DNA from: Salminus brasiliensis
Lineage: Eukaryota > Chordata > Actinopteri > Characiformes > Bryconidae
DNA: 64,000 nt
Direction of reading: 5' to 3'
Assembly: GCF_030463535.1 (NCBI RefSeq)
Contig: NC_132888.1
Span: 3,293,980-3,357,979 of the forward strand
Made by a program: the position numbers and the translations under genes. Of the stretch, positions 11,715 to 22,009 are shown in pieces. The notes beneath the pieces were generated by a model. The model worked only from the letters and a program-made list of their open reading frames with translations, did not search any database and was not told the DNA's origin. How positions within the stretch are numbered: the stretch's first letter is position 1; each line of letters opens with the position of its first letter.

Positions 11715-13260
11715 TGCCATATATGAACCACTTTTGGTTCCATGGAGAAGTTTTCCATGTCTGTTATGAGATTGTTACAGAGGTGTAGATGAAGAACCTT
11801 TCACTAGTCTAAAGAACCACCACTTGTTGTAAAGGTTCTTCACATTCACTAGAATAAAATTTGTTATGGAACCAAAGCTGGTTCTTATATGTGGCATCGC
11901 TTAAAGAACCTTTTGTACCACCTTTGGGTGGACATGTTCTTCAAACTCTGAAGTATTCCATGTTTGTTATGGAGATGAATATGGTGTGAATGTAAAGAAC
12001 CTTTTAATAGTCTAAAGAACCATCGTAATCATTGTAAAGGTTCTTCACACTCCCATTATAGGGCTGTGTGAGATGTGTTAGTATGAAGAACCTTACAAGA
12101 AGTTATGGTTCTATATACTTAGACATTTTCATTGCCAACATATGAGTGTGATGGACCATTCCAAACAAAGATGGGTCTGTAGATCTTTATAAGGTTCTTC
12201 AAACTCAGACGTCTCTATTACGTACATTTGTGTGAGGAACCTTTATATTAAGCAATTGTTCTTTAGATATTTAAAAGGTTTGTTAGACGAAAACCTGTGA
12301 GTCGGAAGAACCTTTCCAACAAGAGATGGTTCTTTAAATGGTTCCTCACACTTACACATCTCTATTACAGACCTGTGAGTAGGAAGAACCTTTGCAACAA
12401 GAGATGGTTCTTTAGATCTTTATAAGGTTCTTCAAACTCAGATGTCTCTGTTACATAAATTTGTGTGAGGAACCTTTATATCAAGCAATTGTTCTTTCGA
12501 TATTTAAAAGGTTCTTTAGACTAAAACCTGTGAGTAGGAAGAACCTTTCCAACAAGTGCTGGTTCTTTAGATCTTTAAATGGTTCTTCACACTCAAACAT
12601 CTCTATTACAAACCTGTGAGTAGAAAGAACCTTTGCAACAAGTACTGGTTCTTTAGATCTTTAAATGTTTTTAGACCATTATAAGGTTCTTTAAACTTAG
12701 ACATTTTTATTGCCAACATATGAGTGTGATGGACCATTCCAAACAAAGATGGTTCTTTAGATCTTTCAAAGGTTCTTCAAACTCAGACATCTATTACATG
12801 CATTTGTGTGAGGAACCTCTATATCAAGCAATTGTTCTTTAGATATTTAAAAAGGTTCTTAAACTAAAACCTGTGAGTAGGAAGAACCTTTCCAACAAGA
12901 GATGGTTCTTTAAATGGTTCCTCACACTCACACATCTCTATTACAAACCTGTGAGTAGGAAGAACCTTTCCAACAAGAGATGGTTCTTTAGATCTTTATA
13001 AGGTTCTTTAAACTAAAACCTGTGAGTAGGAAGAACCTTTCCAACAAGAGATGGTTCTTTAGATCTGTAAATGCTTCTTCACGCTCAAACATCTCTATTA
13101 CAAACCCGTTAGTAAGAAGAACCTTTCCAATGAACCTTTGCAAGATGTTTATTTCTTTAAACCTTTAAAATGTTCTAAATGTTCTTCATTATAAACATAG
13201 AATACTTCTTTATGGATCCAAAATGGTTCTTCTATGGCACCACTGAAATAACTATCTGTA
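11715..13260. repeat. self-complementary minisatellite of AAGAACC / GGTTCTT units
   Basis: Units of roughly 85-90 bp alternate the words GAAGAACCTTTCCAACAAG and GGTTCTTTAGATCTTTAAA, separated by CTCTATTACAAACCTGTGAG. A longer period of about 235 bp is visible (AAGCAATTGTTCTTT at about 12255, 12485 and 12825). AAGAACC and GGTTCTT are reverse complements, so each unit can fold on itself. It lies within the probable plppr4 3' UTR. Confidence 0.85.
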
Positions 13261-13880
13261 GCACCCTTATTTTTATGAGTGTGCATCCTATTATTTGGCA
13301 AATCCACTACTTGATTTGACCCTCTGTAAACAGCTACAGCCAGGTCCCCCTACTGTCCTAAAAGCCATGTCTATAGTACTTGCAATGTTGTACGGAGCCA
13401 TCAGAAGTGAGAGGTCCTAATGAGGCTTAACAATGTGGTCCATTACAAATATTTACACTGAGAAAAATATATATATATAATTTCACACTGGAATATGTTT
13501 TTTTTCTAAAGCACCGTCATGTTGTCATCTGAGGCAACACACGTGTTCGTAAAGGACGATGTCTAGGTAGTATAGACAATATCAGTGATCATTGTCTTTA
13601 AATGTAAAATTATAGTCAAATAAGCCAAATCACAAGTCCACCATGAACATGGAGAAAAAAAAGGAGTTGTGCTTTCTCAATGTCACAGTATGGTAAAAAA
13701 GAGGGGAAATGCGCAACTCTGCCTTACGTGGGTCAGAGGGAGCCAGCTGGCCGTCAGAATGGAGGGCAATGGAGGTTTTTTCCAGTATTAGCTCCCATCT
13801 GTCCCTATAGAGAAGTGTGAGCAGTAGAGCAAGGCCACTCCGGGAACAGGAAACAAGGGGAAAAGAAGACAAGTCTGAGC

Positions 13881-15029
13881 TCACTCTTTGAAGGTCACAG
13901 TGGGAGGGGGTGTGGGGGAGTGTTTGAAAAAGTGCGGCAGGTTCCTGGTGTTGTCCGGGCTGGGGCCTCTGTCGGGCAGCAGGACGACGTTGACGCTGAC
14001 GTTGTTCTTGCGCCGCTGTAGGGTGGAGTCCCGGCTGGAGGCGATGGACAGCGTCTCGGATGCGGCCTCGCTGCTCGTCTCCACTGGCGTCACGCGGATG
14101 GTGGTGATGCCCTGCTGGTGGGGGTGTGGGTGGTGGTGGTGGTGGAAGTGCGGATGATGATGAGGGGGATTGCTCATGTCCGGAAGGCTGCGCTGGCCAT
14201 CGATGGAGCCGTAGCCGTCCTTGAGGGAGTCACAGCTTTCGGAGTCCCGGTTGAGATCGTTAAGCTCGAAGGATTGGCGAATGCTGCCTCTCTCTTGGGG
14301 TGGCTTCCACCGCCAGGAGCCACCACCTTCCATTTTTACTATAGGTCTGTTTTCTGGGTGCGCTTCCACGTGCACAATGCCTGCGTTGGGTTCCTGATCC
14401 ATCAGGGCCTTGTAGCGGATGGATCCAGTGCAGCTGAGGGCGCTGCTTTCACTCTTTGGGCTCCCGTGCAGCATCCCCTGCTGCTTGGACATGGCAATCA
14501 CCTGCATAATGCGCGGCTGGCTGTTAGTCCTGCAGACAGTGCTCTTTTCTGCCACTTTCATCCATTTGGACCGGGCTGAACTCCCTCCACCTCCATCGCT
14601 CATCTCCCCACTATCCTCTTGCGGTGAAGAGCAGGCATTTTCTTGCGTCTCCTCTGGGATGTGCACCAGCTGGGAGGAGCCTGGCCTCGACTGGATGGAC
14701 ACTCTGGCTCCGCCCACCAACCCGCCACCTCCGTTATGGTTGTGGTTGGCCAGTGGCACGGAGCTAGCCGCCAACTTCATGTACTGACTGGCTGGGCCGC
14801 CCATGTCCATGCCCATGGCAGCTGGTTCTGAGCTGCAGCGGAGCTCCATGGAGCGCTGGGGTGAACGGCCTGGATCAGCCTCCACCTCCATGGCCTGTAG
14901 AGAGAGCTTGCGGTTCTCATTCTTGCTCTTCCACTGTGAGAGCAGCTGCTTAGAGCGGGTGGAGTCCATGGAGGAGTGGATGGAGGCATGACGCCGGGGG
15001 ACTGGCTCCTCTGGAGCTGTTGGAAAAGG
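13881..15029 (-). CDS. plppr4: plppr4 coding exon 8 (residues 419-800, C-terminal tail)
   Basis: The last coding exon is taken from acceptor TTGTTTAG before CCTTTTCC to the stop at 13881-13883. Conserved tail blocks appear in order: MDSTRSKQLLSQWKSKNE, RKLSLQAMEVE, VSIQSRPGSSQLVHIPEETQ, SSARSKWMKVAEK, NSQPRIMQVIAMSKQQG, SCTGSIRYKAL, ELNDLNRDSESC and GITTIRVTPVE. The segment around Trp574 corresponds to the calmodulin-binding region reported for mammalian PRG-1. A His cluster (HHHPHFHHHHHPHPH, residues 708-722) and acidic/glycine stretches are the main differences from mammals. Alternative acceptor AACAG, 13 bases downstream, is in frame only with the alternative exon 7 donor and would remove three residues net. 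Confidence 0.95.
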   Translation of the reverse strand, partial: PFPTAPEEPVPRRHASIHSSMDSTRSKQLLSQWKSKNENRKLSLQAMEVEADPGRSPQRSMELRCSSEPAAMGMDMGGPASQYMKLAASSVPLANHNHNGGGGLVGGARVSIQSRPGSSQLVHIPEETQENACSSPQEDSGEMSDGGGGSSARSKWMKVAEKSTVCRTNSQPRIMQVIAMSKQQGMLHGSPKSESSALSCTGSIRYKALMDQEPNAGIVHVEAHPENRPIVKMEGGGSWRWKPPQERGSIRQSFELNDLNRDSESCDSLKDGYGSIDGQRSLPDMSNPPHHHPHFHHHHHPHPHQQGITTIRVTPVETSSEAASETLSIASSRDSTLQRRKNNVSVNVVLLPDRGPSPDNTRNLPHFFKHSPTPPPTVTFKE

Positions 15030-15472
15030 CTAAACAACACAGATGGAAAAAAATACCAGATTAAATTTATACTCAGACAACATTTAGTACCCCAAGAATC
15101 TCCACCCCAGCGCTCTAAGGAGCACCATCAGCTATACACATAGTGGCCATTTTGCTTTAGTACATTATACAACAGTCTGGGGAATTTGTCAGGTATACGC
15201 TATGGGAAAGTGGAGCTCCCTTTAGAAGAAAGGGATCCAGTAATGTTAAAGATAACACCCAGTTGACACCCTTAAACAGTGATATTAGGTCACCCTAATG
15301 ACCACACCAGCTGCAACTGGTCATTTTAATCGGGCAATGTAACAATTTCCTGACCTAAATGCACCAGCGGTTCACTAACCAGGGTTGTGGGAGATCCTCC
15401 TGCAGTCAAAGGACAGTACACCGCTAGCCATTATCAAAACAATTAGGCTTATTAATCTTATGCAACACCTAC

Positions 15473-15904
15473 TGTGGAGTGGACACGGGGCAGCGTGTTG
15501 CTGAAGGTCACCAGGCTCTCCTTGCAGAGTGGGCTGGGAGGTGTTATACACTCCACCTCAGTGCTGGCTCTCTTCAGGCTGGTAAGGGAGTCGCTATGCC
15601 GCTGTGGCCCGCGAAGCAGGATGCTCTCGGAGCGAGCTGACGTGGGTCGCTCCCTCACGCTGAAGCTTTTGGCATGTAGGAGGCGTGGATGGTCCGTGGT
15701 GAGATTGGGCAAAGGCCGCAGGGGCTCGCGGAGGGCCGGTGGTGGCATGATGGGCTGTGGCTGGGCTGGAAGCTGCATGGGTGGGGGCTGAGGCTGGAGA
15801 GTTTGAGGGGGGCGCAGGTGGTGGAGCGGGTGATGGTGATTGTGATGGTGCTGGTGGAGAGACGTGTCTTCACTAGGTTTAAAATTCCCCACCGCGTACA
15901 GGCC
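15473..15904 (-). CDS. plppr4: plppr4 coding exon 7 (residues 275-418, first part of tail)
   Basis: The exon follows acceptor CTGCAG and begins GLYAVGNF, the end of span 6, then enters the cytoplasmic tail. Residues 291-303 are His-rich (HQHHHNHHHPLHH) and are followed by a Pro/Gln-rich segment (LQPQPPPMQLPAQPQPIMPP) that I do not recognise from mammalian PLPPR4. Family-typical tail returns near the end (SLTSLKRASTEVECITPPSP, VTFSNTLPR). The donor is taken as ACA followed by GTAGGT (phase 0). A second donor four bases further (GTAG before GTGTTG) is possible if paired with a later acceptor of exon 8. The tail-splitting intron is compact (443 bp). Confidence 0.9.
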
Positions 15905-16079
15905 CTGCAGGACAACCACAAACATCACAGCGTCATTTCGTCTCCAGGGTCAGCCCAACTTACACCCCAGATGAAGTCAGCCTACATGTCTACATTAAGG
16001 TGACAAACTTGTCAATGTAGTTTTGGGTGGAGTCACTGCTAAAAAGGGAACGGCTTAGCTGGTCTACAGGCATGATCAA

Positions 16080-16410
16080 CCTCACCGGGCTTCAGGCTAA
16101 ACAACCAGTATGACCCAAGCAGCATGGCCAAGCTGGCTGACCAGCATTACCAAACTGGACAACCGACTTTACCAAACTAGCCAAGCAGTTTGACCAGCTT
16201 GTCGATTAGCTTGTTCATGCTAATAGACCAGCCAGTCCATCAAAATCAAATGCAACATACAATACACTGGTCAAGAGCTGGTCAACCAGCTTGCTTACGA
16301 GAATAGGGTATATTTTTACCTAGATGACAAGCTTTTTAACCAGCTTGACCAACAAGCTTGACCAACAAGCTTGACCAACAAGCTATTTGCCAGCTTTTCA
16401 GCAGGGATAA
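16080..16410. repeat. short degenerate tandem repeat (ACCAGCTTGACCAA type)
   Basis: Words such as GACCAGC, CCAAACTGG and ACCAACAAGCTTG repeat irregularly; three exact copies of CTTGACCAACAAG occur at about 16341-16380. In plppr4 intron 6. Confidence 0.7.
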
Positions 16411-16769
16411 GATGTACTGTAACCTATAAGATAGACAGCCAATGTAGCTGAATGCAGGTGTTGTGGCGAATCCTGCAGCTGTTACTGTGCACTCAGGCGA
16501 ATGGACGCTACTAAAGGTTTATAATTTGTTTATATTTTTAATTTTTCCTTCACAGCCAACACCAGAACATCTCTTAAAGCCAAACTAAGAATGATAGATT
16601 CATATTTAATAGATTTTACAGAGGATTCAACCTATTGTCTAAAAATGGTGGACCCTGGTGGTAAGTAAGTAAGTCATGTAGTGCCCTAAACAACAACATC
16701 AGGTGTGTGTGATCTTTATAACAGACCTGGCTGTGGTCTGAACAGGTTCTGGGAAATGTTGCGGACACC

Positions 16770-17065
16770 AAACATTTACATTACATTTACATTTCTGGCA
16801 TTTAGCGAAATATCCTTAGCTAGTTTCTACAGACTAGGATCCAAATATACCTCCAAGCTCAGATACTACTAAACACAAAAGTCAACATGAAGACCATAAT
16901 AACTGACACTACACTTCGCCCAAGTACTCTCAGAAGAGGAGGGTCTTCAGTCTGGGTTTGAAAACAGCGAGCGTTGGACTTCGCTTGGAGAAGTTCGTTC
17001 CACCACTTCGGGGCCAGGACAAAAAAAAGCCTGGACGCCCGTCTTGGCTGATCGAATACATCTGG
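16770..17065 (-). mobile_element. 3' end of an L2-like LINE
   Basis: On the minus strand the sequence reads CCGAAGTGGTGGAACGAACT, then CAGACTGAAGACCCTCCTCT, and ends in a tail TAAATGCCAGAAATGTAAATG. The same segments occur in the LINE copy at 41.5-42.0 kb. This is the C-terminus of the reverse-transcriptase protein (PKWWNEL-like block) plus the 3' UTR, 5'-truncated as is typical. Confidence 0.7.
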
Positions 17066-17990
17066 GGGAAATGTACTTTTTGCTGAACTTTTTCTTTAAG
17101 CCTTAAGAAGTCAGTAGCTGGAAATCGTCTGGCTTTTCAATACTAAAAAAGCAATAATAGAGGTTATAGGAATAATAGAGAGACCCTGTAGCTGCTTCTG
17201 TACACTTTGTGTACACAATTCTGGACGAACAGACCAATAGAAATGCTCCAAATTGACTTGGAATCAAATCTATTGAAAGTTGAAAAGGTTTTTTTTCCCC
17301 TCTCCTGTAAAGTTGCTGTTTTGGAGATACAAGGTTTTGTTTGGACAGCGACAATATACACCTTCTAATGGGTAAAAGTTAACTAGACTGTTCTTCTAAA
17401 CAGGGCTTCAGTTCATCCTTATTTAGAACTAGCTGGTGATTAAATATAAATATATTTGAATATTAATAAGGAGTTTTGAAAAAGGGGTTAAGCACATTTC
17501 ATAAATATCAGGTAATATTTATTCAAAAGATGATGATGGATTATACGAAAAATAAAACATGTCCATGGAAAAGCCCTTAAAATGAAGTTACCAGCTACTG
17601 GCTTGATGAGACATAATAAAAGCATAAAAATGGACACAATAACTGTACAAAAGGTTATGATGAATAACATACAAATCAATAAGTGCTAATAAATAAGTAC
17701 CACATTCACCCTAATGGTACTTATTAAAGCAGTAATGTGCAATATGTTCATTGTTAACTATTGGCTTATTAAGACTTAATAAGAATAGCCTTTCATATAA
17801 TGCCCCCCATACTGAGGTATTATTGTAATTCCCCTCAATCAGCCCAATTATCAATCCGTTCAAGAGAAAGGTCAGCAGTTCAGGTCACATATTATGTCAT
17901 AGCGCTTTAAGTTCTGGTACATATTCAATGGCATTACATTCAATCTTAATGAGAACAGAAGTCAGACAGAGCTACGATCTGTACTACAAT
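17066..17990. other. intron 6 sequence, nothing recognised
   Basis: AT-rich sequence, rich in ATAAT words at 17450-17800, with no element or coding signal. Confidence 0.4.
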
Positions 17991-17994
17991 TATG

Positions 17995-18472
17995 CAATGA
18001 TCAGCCATAACATTAAAACCACTTGCAGATGATGCGAATAACTATGACTTGATTATCTGGATCCAGTGGCTCCATCTGTCAAGGGGTGGATACATTAGGC
18101 AGCAGGTGAACAGTCTTCGTTCAACGTTCTTGAAGGTGATGAAGGTGTTGAAGCAGACAAAAATGGGCAAGTATAAGATTCTGAGACTCTTTGACAAGAA
18201 CCAGACTGTGATGTTCTAGACGGCTGGGTCAGAACATCTCCAGAACATCAGGCAGGTTTTGTGGGGTGTTCTCGATATGTAGTGGTCGGTACCTACTCAT
18301 GGAGGCCCCACCCACCTCACAACTTACTGGACTTGATGGTTCCAGATACCACAGGACACCTTCGGGGGTCTTGTGGAGTCCATGTGTCAACAGGTCAGGG
18401 CTGTTTTGGTGGCACAAGGGGGGCCTACATAATATCAGGCAGGTGGTTTTAATGTTATGGCCGATCAGTGCA
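17995..18472 (+). mobile_element. MITE family 2, full-length copy
   Basis: The ends are inverted copies: TGATCAGCCATAACATTAAA on the left, and TGATCGGCCATAACATTAAA read from the right end on the minus strand. The interior has CAGAACATCTCCAGAACATC and TACCACAGGACACCTTCGG blocks shared with copies at 2.77, 19.24, 33.2 and 33.7 kb. About 478 bp, no coding capacity, probably moved by a Tc1-type transposase. Confidence 0.8.
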
Positions 18473-18779
18473 CATTGTTTCGCGCTGTTCTGCTCGTGTT
18501 CGTGACACATGTGGATCATGCGTTGCGGCGTGCCGTTTCAGAGCACAGCTGTGTTTTCACTAATGACAGATATAGGTCACTTACAAAAACCAACGTGAAG
18601 CGACAAGGCAGAAAGATCGCAGTTAAGCAATGAGGCTTGTTATGGGATTGTGGGCTGTCACTTTATCTTCAGTGTAACACTGGAGAGCCCCTTTTTGTGC
18701 TCTATTTGTTTTATTTACAAGGATGAGAGTCTCGGAGCATTGCATTTTTAACATACAGTAATAATCCATACACCATACA

Positions 18780-19240
18780 CTACACAGACCAAAGTATTGG
18801 GACATCTTCTGAAACCAAGGGTATTAAAAATGTCTATCCTGCAGCTTGCTACTAGATTTTGGAGGAGCACTGCTGTGAGGATTTGATTGTATTAGTGAGG
18901 TCAGGATGTTGAATGATGATGTTGATGATCACCACCACACTCCATCATCCCCCAACTCCCCAACTCATCCCAATCAAAAGTACTGGATGGAGCTCCACCA
19001 TCCATCATTCTAGAGAACACAGCTCTTCCACTGCTCCACAGCTCCTCAATGCTGGGGGGCTTTATACCCCTCTCTAGCCCATGCCTGGCATTATTAGGCA
19101 GCATGGTGCCAGTAGGTTCATGATGTTTATCTGCTCCAGAGAGTCCTAATCTATTGGCAGTACTTCTCAGCAATGGGTGCAACTTAAAGTAGCTGAATGC
19201 GTTTATTACAAGGGGTGTCCACAAACATTTGGACACCCAA
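18780..19240 (+). mobile_element. MITE family 1 copy
   Basis: It starts CACAGACCAAAGTATTGGGA and ends GGGGTGTCCACAAACATTTG. The interior carries TCCTCAATGCTGGGGGGCTT and AGTCCTAATCTATTGGCAG. See the full-length reference copy at 38093-38657 for the family description. Confidence 0.8.
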
Positions 19241-19712
19241 ATCCAGTGGCTCCAGTCAAGCGGTGGATACATTAGGCAGCAAGTGAATGGTCAGTTCTTG
19301 GAGGTGATGAAGGTGTTGAAGTAGAAATAAATGGCTCTTTGACCAAAACCCTCCTGCAATGTTCTAGACAGCTGGGTCAGAACATCTCCAGAACATCAGG
19401 CAGATCTTGTGGGGTGTTCTCGATATGCAGTGGTCAAAAGTACTGGATGGAGCTCCACCATCCATCATTCTAGAGAACACAGTTCCTCCATTGCTCCACA
19501 GATCCTCAATGCTGGGGGGCTTTATACCCCTCTACTAGCCCAGCCTGGCATTATTAAGCAGTATGATGCCAATAGGTTCATGATGTTTATCTGCTCCCGA
19601 GAGTCCTATTCTATTGGCAGTACTTCTCTAATTTGCACCCATTGCTGACAAAGATGTAAAGTGAATGTATTTATTACAAGGGGTGTCCACAAACATTTGG
19701 ACACGCAGCCTT
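19241..19712 (+). mobile_element. chimera of MITE family 2 and family 1
   Basis: 19241-19436 is family 2 interior (CCAGTGGCTCCAGTCAAGC to GATATGCAGTGGTC). It joins without a gap to family 1 from AAAAGTACTGGATGGAGC to GTGTCCACAAACATTTGGAC. It follows directly on the previous family 1 copy. Confidence 0.7.
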
Positions 19713-20159
19713 AGCGGGTGGTTCTACAGCAGTTATTTGGTACTTTGCTGTACAGTACAGTACAGAACATGTTAACGTCCCCTAATCAACACGTCTGACT
19801 CATCAGATAATTATGAAGCCTTTCATGAGTCAGGGGTCAGTTAGAGAGGAGGTAACAAAAAAAAATGTCCCTAGGAATGGGACAGGGAACCACTGCCTGA
19901 GTCAATGATCATGGTATTATCATCAATTATCTGCACAGCAGCAGTATTACTGTATTATCTCAGCAGTATCTGCAACACGGCACTCAGAAACACAGCACAG
20001 CAACAGGACGGTCAAGGCCTTAGGAAAGGCAACACAGGGTAATGTGTATCACCTGTGGCTCCCAGCCTTTGTTACCAGCTACTAATTAACAAGCTTGGCT
20101 GAAGGTTGTGTGTTAGAGCAGGGAATCAATCAAATGCGCAGGACCACACATACAGTGAC

Positions 20160-20378
20160 AGTGGTTGTTGTGGTGCAACAGATAAGACCACTACCGACCA
20201 GTGAGCTACCACACCATGTGGGAGACTGGGGTTCAATTCCCGGTCTGGGTGACTGTACTGCGCTACACCAATAAGAGTCCTTGGGCAAGACTCCTAACAC
20301 TACACTGGCCCACCTCTGTAATACGGGTTACCCTGAAAGTCGCTCTGGACAACAGTGTCAGATAAATGCTGTAAATGT
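20160..20378 (+). mobile_element. tRNA-derived SINE, copy 1
   Basis: The head shows A-box-like TGGTGCAACAG and B-box GGTTCAATTCC, the internal polymerase III promoter of tRNA-derived SINEs. The body includes AATAAGAGTCCTTGGGCAAG and the tail AGTCGCTCTGGACAACAGTG followed by TAAATGCTGTAAATGTAAA. A second copy in opposite orientation lies at 24.71-24.93 kb. The tail resembles that of the local LINE copies. Confidence 0.85.
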
Positions 20379-20382
20379 AAAA

Positions 20383-20409
20383 TGTACACACACACACACA
20401 CACACACAC
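20383..20409. repeat. (CA)n microsatellite
   Basis: About 13 dinucleotides directly after the SINE tail. Confidence 0.9.
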
Positions 20410-20770
20410 TGCCACACTGTGATCCCAGGCTTTACCTAATGTTAAGACAGCTGTCCTGTCTTACTCAGTGTACTACTGTATCTAGAGTACTGCTCTAAAA
20501 ATGAATCTGGAGAGAACAATGGGAGAGACTATGGTAGTGAGTATACAGTCATCCCCATTCACCATGCTACCAATATTAGCCTAGCCAGCACATAGCAGCA
20601 TGCAATACTTGCCTCTATAAATGTAATGTATATATAAATTGGCTGGCATTTGTAGCACGCGTTACGGTTTTGAGACTTGGTAAACTACCATTAACTGACT
20701 ATATGATATGAAATAAAGACTCAACTGAAATCATAGTCCTAGTTCTGTATGTCTCTTGAATAACCGCTTT
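20410..20770. repeat. duplicated intron segment, copy A
   Basis: From CTGCCACACTGTGATCCCAG to AGTCCTAGTTCTGTATG. The same text reappears in two pieces at 21888-22000 and about 23985-24420, separated by later insertions. Confidence 0.7.
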
Positions 20771-20939
20771 TATGAGTAAAAATCATATTTCAAATCTGAA
20801 AATAAAAGACCATGGGGGACTAGCAAGGTATAAGGCAAGTCAAGTTGACAACTGTTCTACAACCGTTGGTGTCACAAATCAGCTTTACACAATCAGTAAT
20901 TAGTAAAAGACCGTAAAAATGAAAAATAAATAACATAAA

Positions 20940-21660
20940 AAGACCGAAGACCCCCGGTGAGCAGCCAATGGTGACAGTGGCAAGGAAAAACCCCCTCAGA
21001 GCTGGAGTGTCATGGCGGGTTAGGCCAGACACCGAGGGATGAACACTCGCAGAGATGGATTCAATGCAAGTAGTTTTATTAACAAAACAAGACAAACAAA
21101 AGTGGGCAAGTGAGAGAAAAAGCAGCAAGACATGAGCAACAGTGATCAACACAACCAGAACATGGCAAACAAGAGGGTGAAAACAAACAGACCTGAGGCC
21201 GGGGGTTTAGCTGGGGAAGCAGCTACTTAGCTGGAGCGAGAGTCGTGGGTCTATCTTGGTAGCGAGTGCGAGCCTCGCTGAATCCGTGGATGGCCAGGTG
21301 GCCTGCTCGAGAACATGGACGAAGAGCCGAAGCTGGCCCAAACGCACCGTGAGCCGTATCGGGAACCTTTTGGGCTACCTCAAGGTTCCAAACTTGCAAT
21401 TCTTGGCAAGGAGAAAGTACCCCCAGTCTCAGGTGAAACACATGAACATGAAACAAATGAGGCGGAAGTCCTTATTTGGGTCTGTGGGCGGCGGCTCAGC
21501 ATCGCCCCAGGAGAGGGCGCAATACAGAGGGGCTGACATGGAGGAGGAAACCTTGGGAGGAACCAAGACTCACAAGGGGGTCCCTGACCCGTCCTCCTCT
21601 GATCAGAACTATTTATTAAATACTAATTATTGATCAAAGTTACCAAACCACCAAAACTTA
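20940..21660 (+). mobile_element. dispersed repeat hosting a solo LTR
   Basis: The halves GTGAGCAGCCAATGGTGACA to CTCAGAGCTGGAG (to 21007) and GGAAACCTTGGGAGGAACCA to TCCTCTGATCAGAA (21546-21608) are adjacent parts of one dispersed fish repeat. They are split by the LTR insertion at 21008-21538. Confidence 0.55.
21008..21538 (-). mobile_element. solo LTR of an LTR retrotransposon
   Basis: The insertion is 531 bp, beginning TGTCA and ending TGACA (perfect short inverted ends of the TG..CA type). It is flanked by the identical 5-bp target duplication TGGAG (21003-21007 and 21539-21543). A minus-strand AATAAA at 21075-21080, 67 bp from the edge, fits the R/U5 part and sets the orientation. No primer-binding site, polypurine tract or internal genes are present, so this is the product of LTR-LTR recombination. 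Confidence 0.8.
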
Positions 21661-21887
21661 ATCATAATATAATAATCATGGTGTAGTATAACTTAATATA
21701 GTCATGGCAGTGATGGTCAGGGTCATGAGAGTAATGATGGTTAATAGTGGTGATATTAATAGTGGCATAGAGTCTATGGTCATAATCAATTATAATGATT
21801 ATAATCAAATATGCAGGGCAGGGGGTTGTCCAGAACCAGTTTTAGAAACCACCGACATACACTAATAACTTGCCTGCCAATCAAAAC

Positions 21888-22000
21888 ACTGCCACACTGT
21901 GATCCCAGGCTTTACCTAATGGCAGCTGTTTTAGTGTCCCATCATACTCAATGTACTACTGTATCTAGAGTACTGCCCTAAAAATGAATCTAGGGCAGGA
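21888..22000. repeat. duplicated intron segment, copy B first part
   Basis: Matches the beginning of copy A (CTGCCACACTGTGATCCCAG, then TACTACTGTATCTAGAGTAC). The remainder of the copy is found after 23.98 kb. Confidence 0.7.
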
Positions 22001-22009
22001 TCTTCAAGT

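Larger units (their letters stand above)
9755..13880 (-). other. plppr4: probable 3' UTR of plppr4
   Basis: Downstream of the stop the minus strand shows AT-rich, mostly non-transposon sequence (13260-13880 and 9700-11700) interrupted by a minisatellite (11715-13260). An AATAAA signal (minus strand, 9773-9778) preceded by TATACATATTG makes about 9755 a reasonable cleavage site. Mammalian PLPPR4 also has a long 3' UTR. Nearer polyadenylation sites are possible, so the far end is uncertain. Two short open frames within it are described separately. Confidence 0.4.

Noticed and set aside
13888..14831. Several plus-strand frames opposite plppr4 exon 8
   Set aside because: Antisense shadows of a conserved, family-matching exon; no own features.
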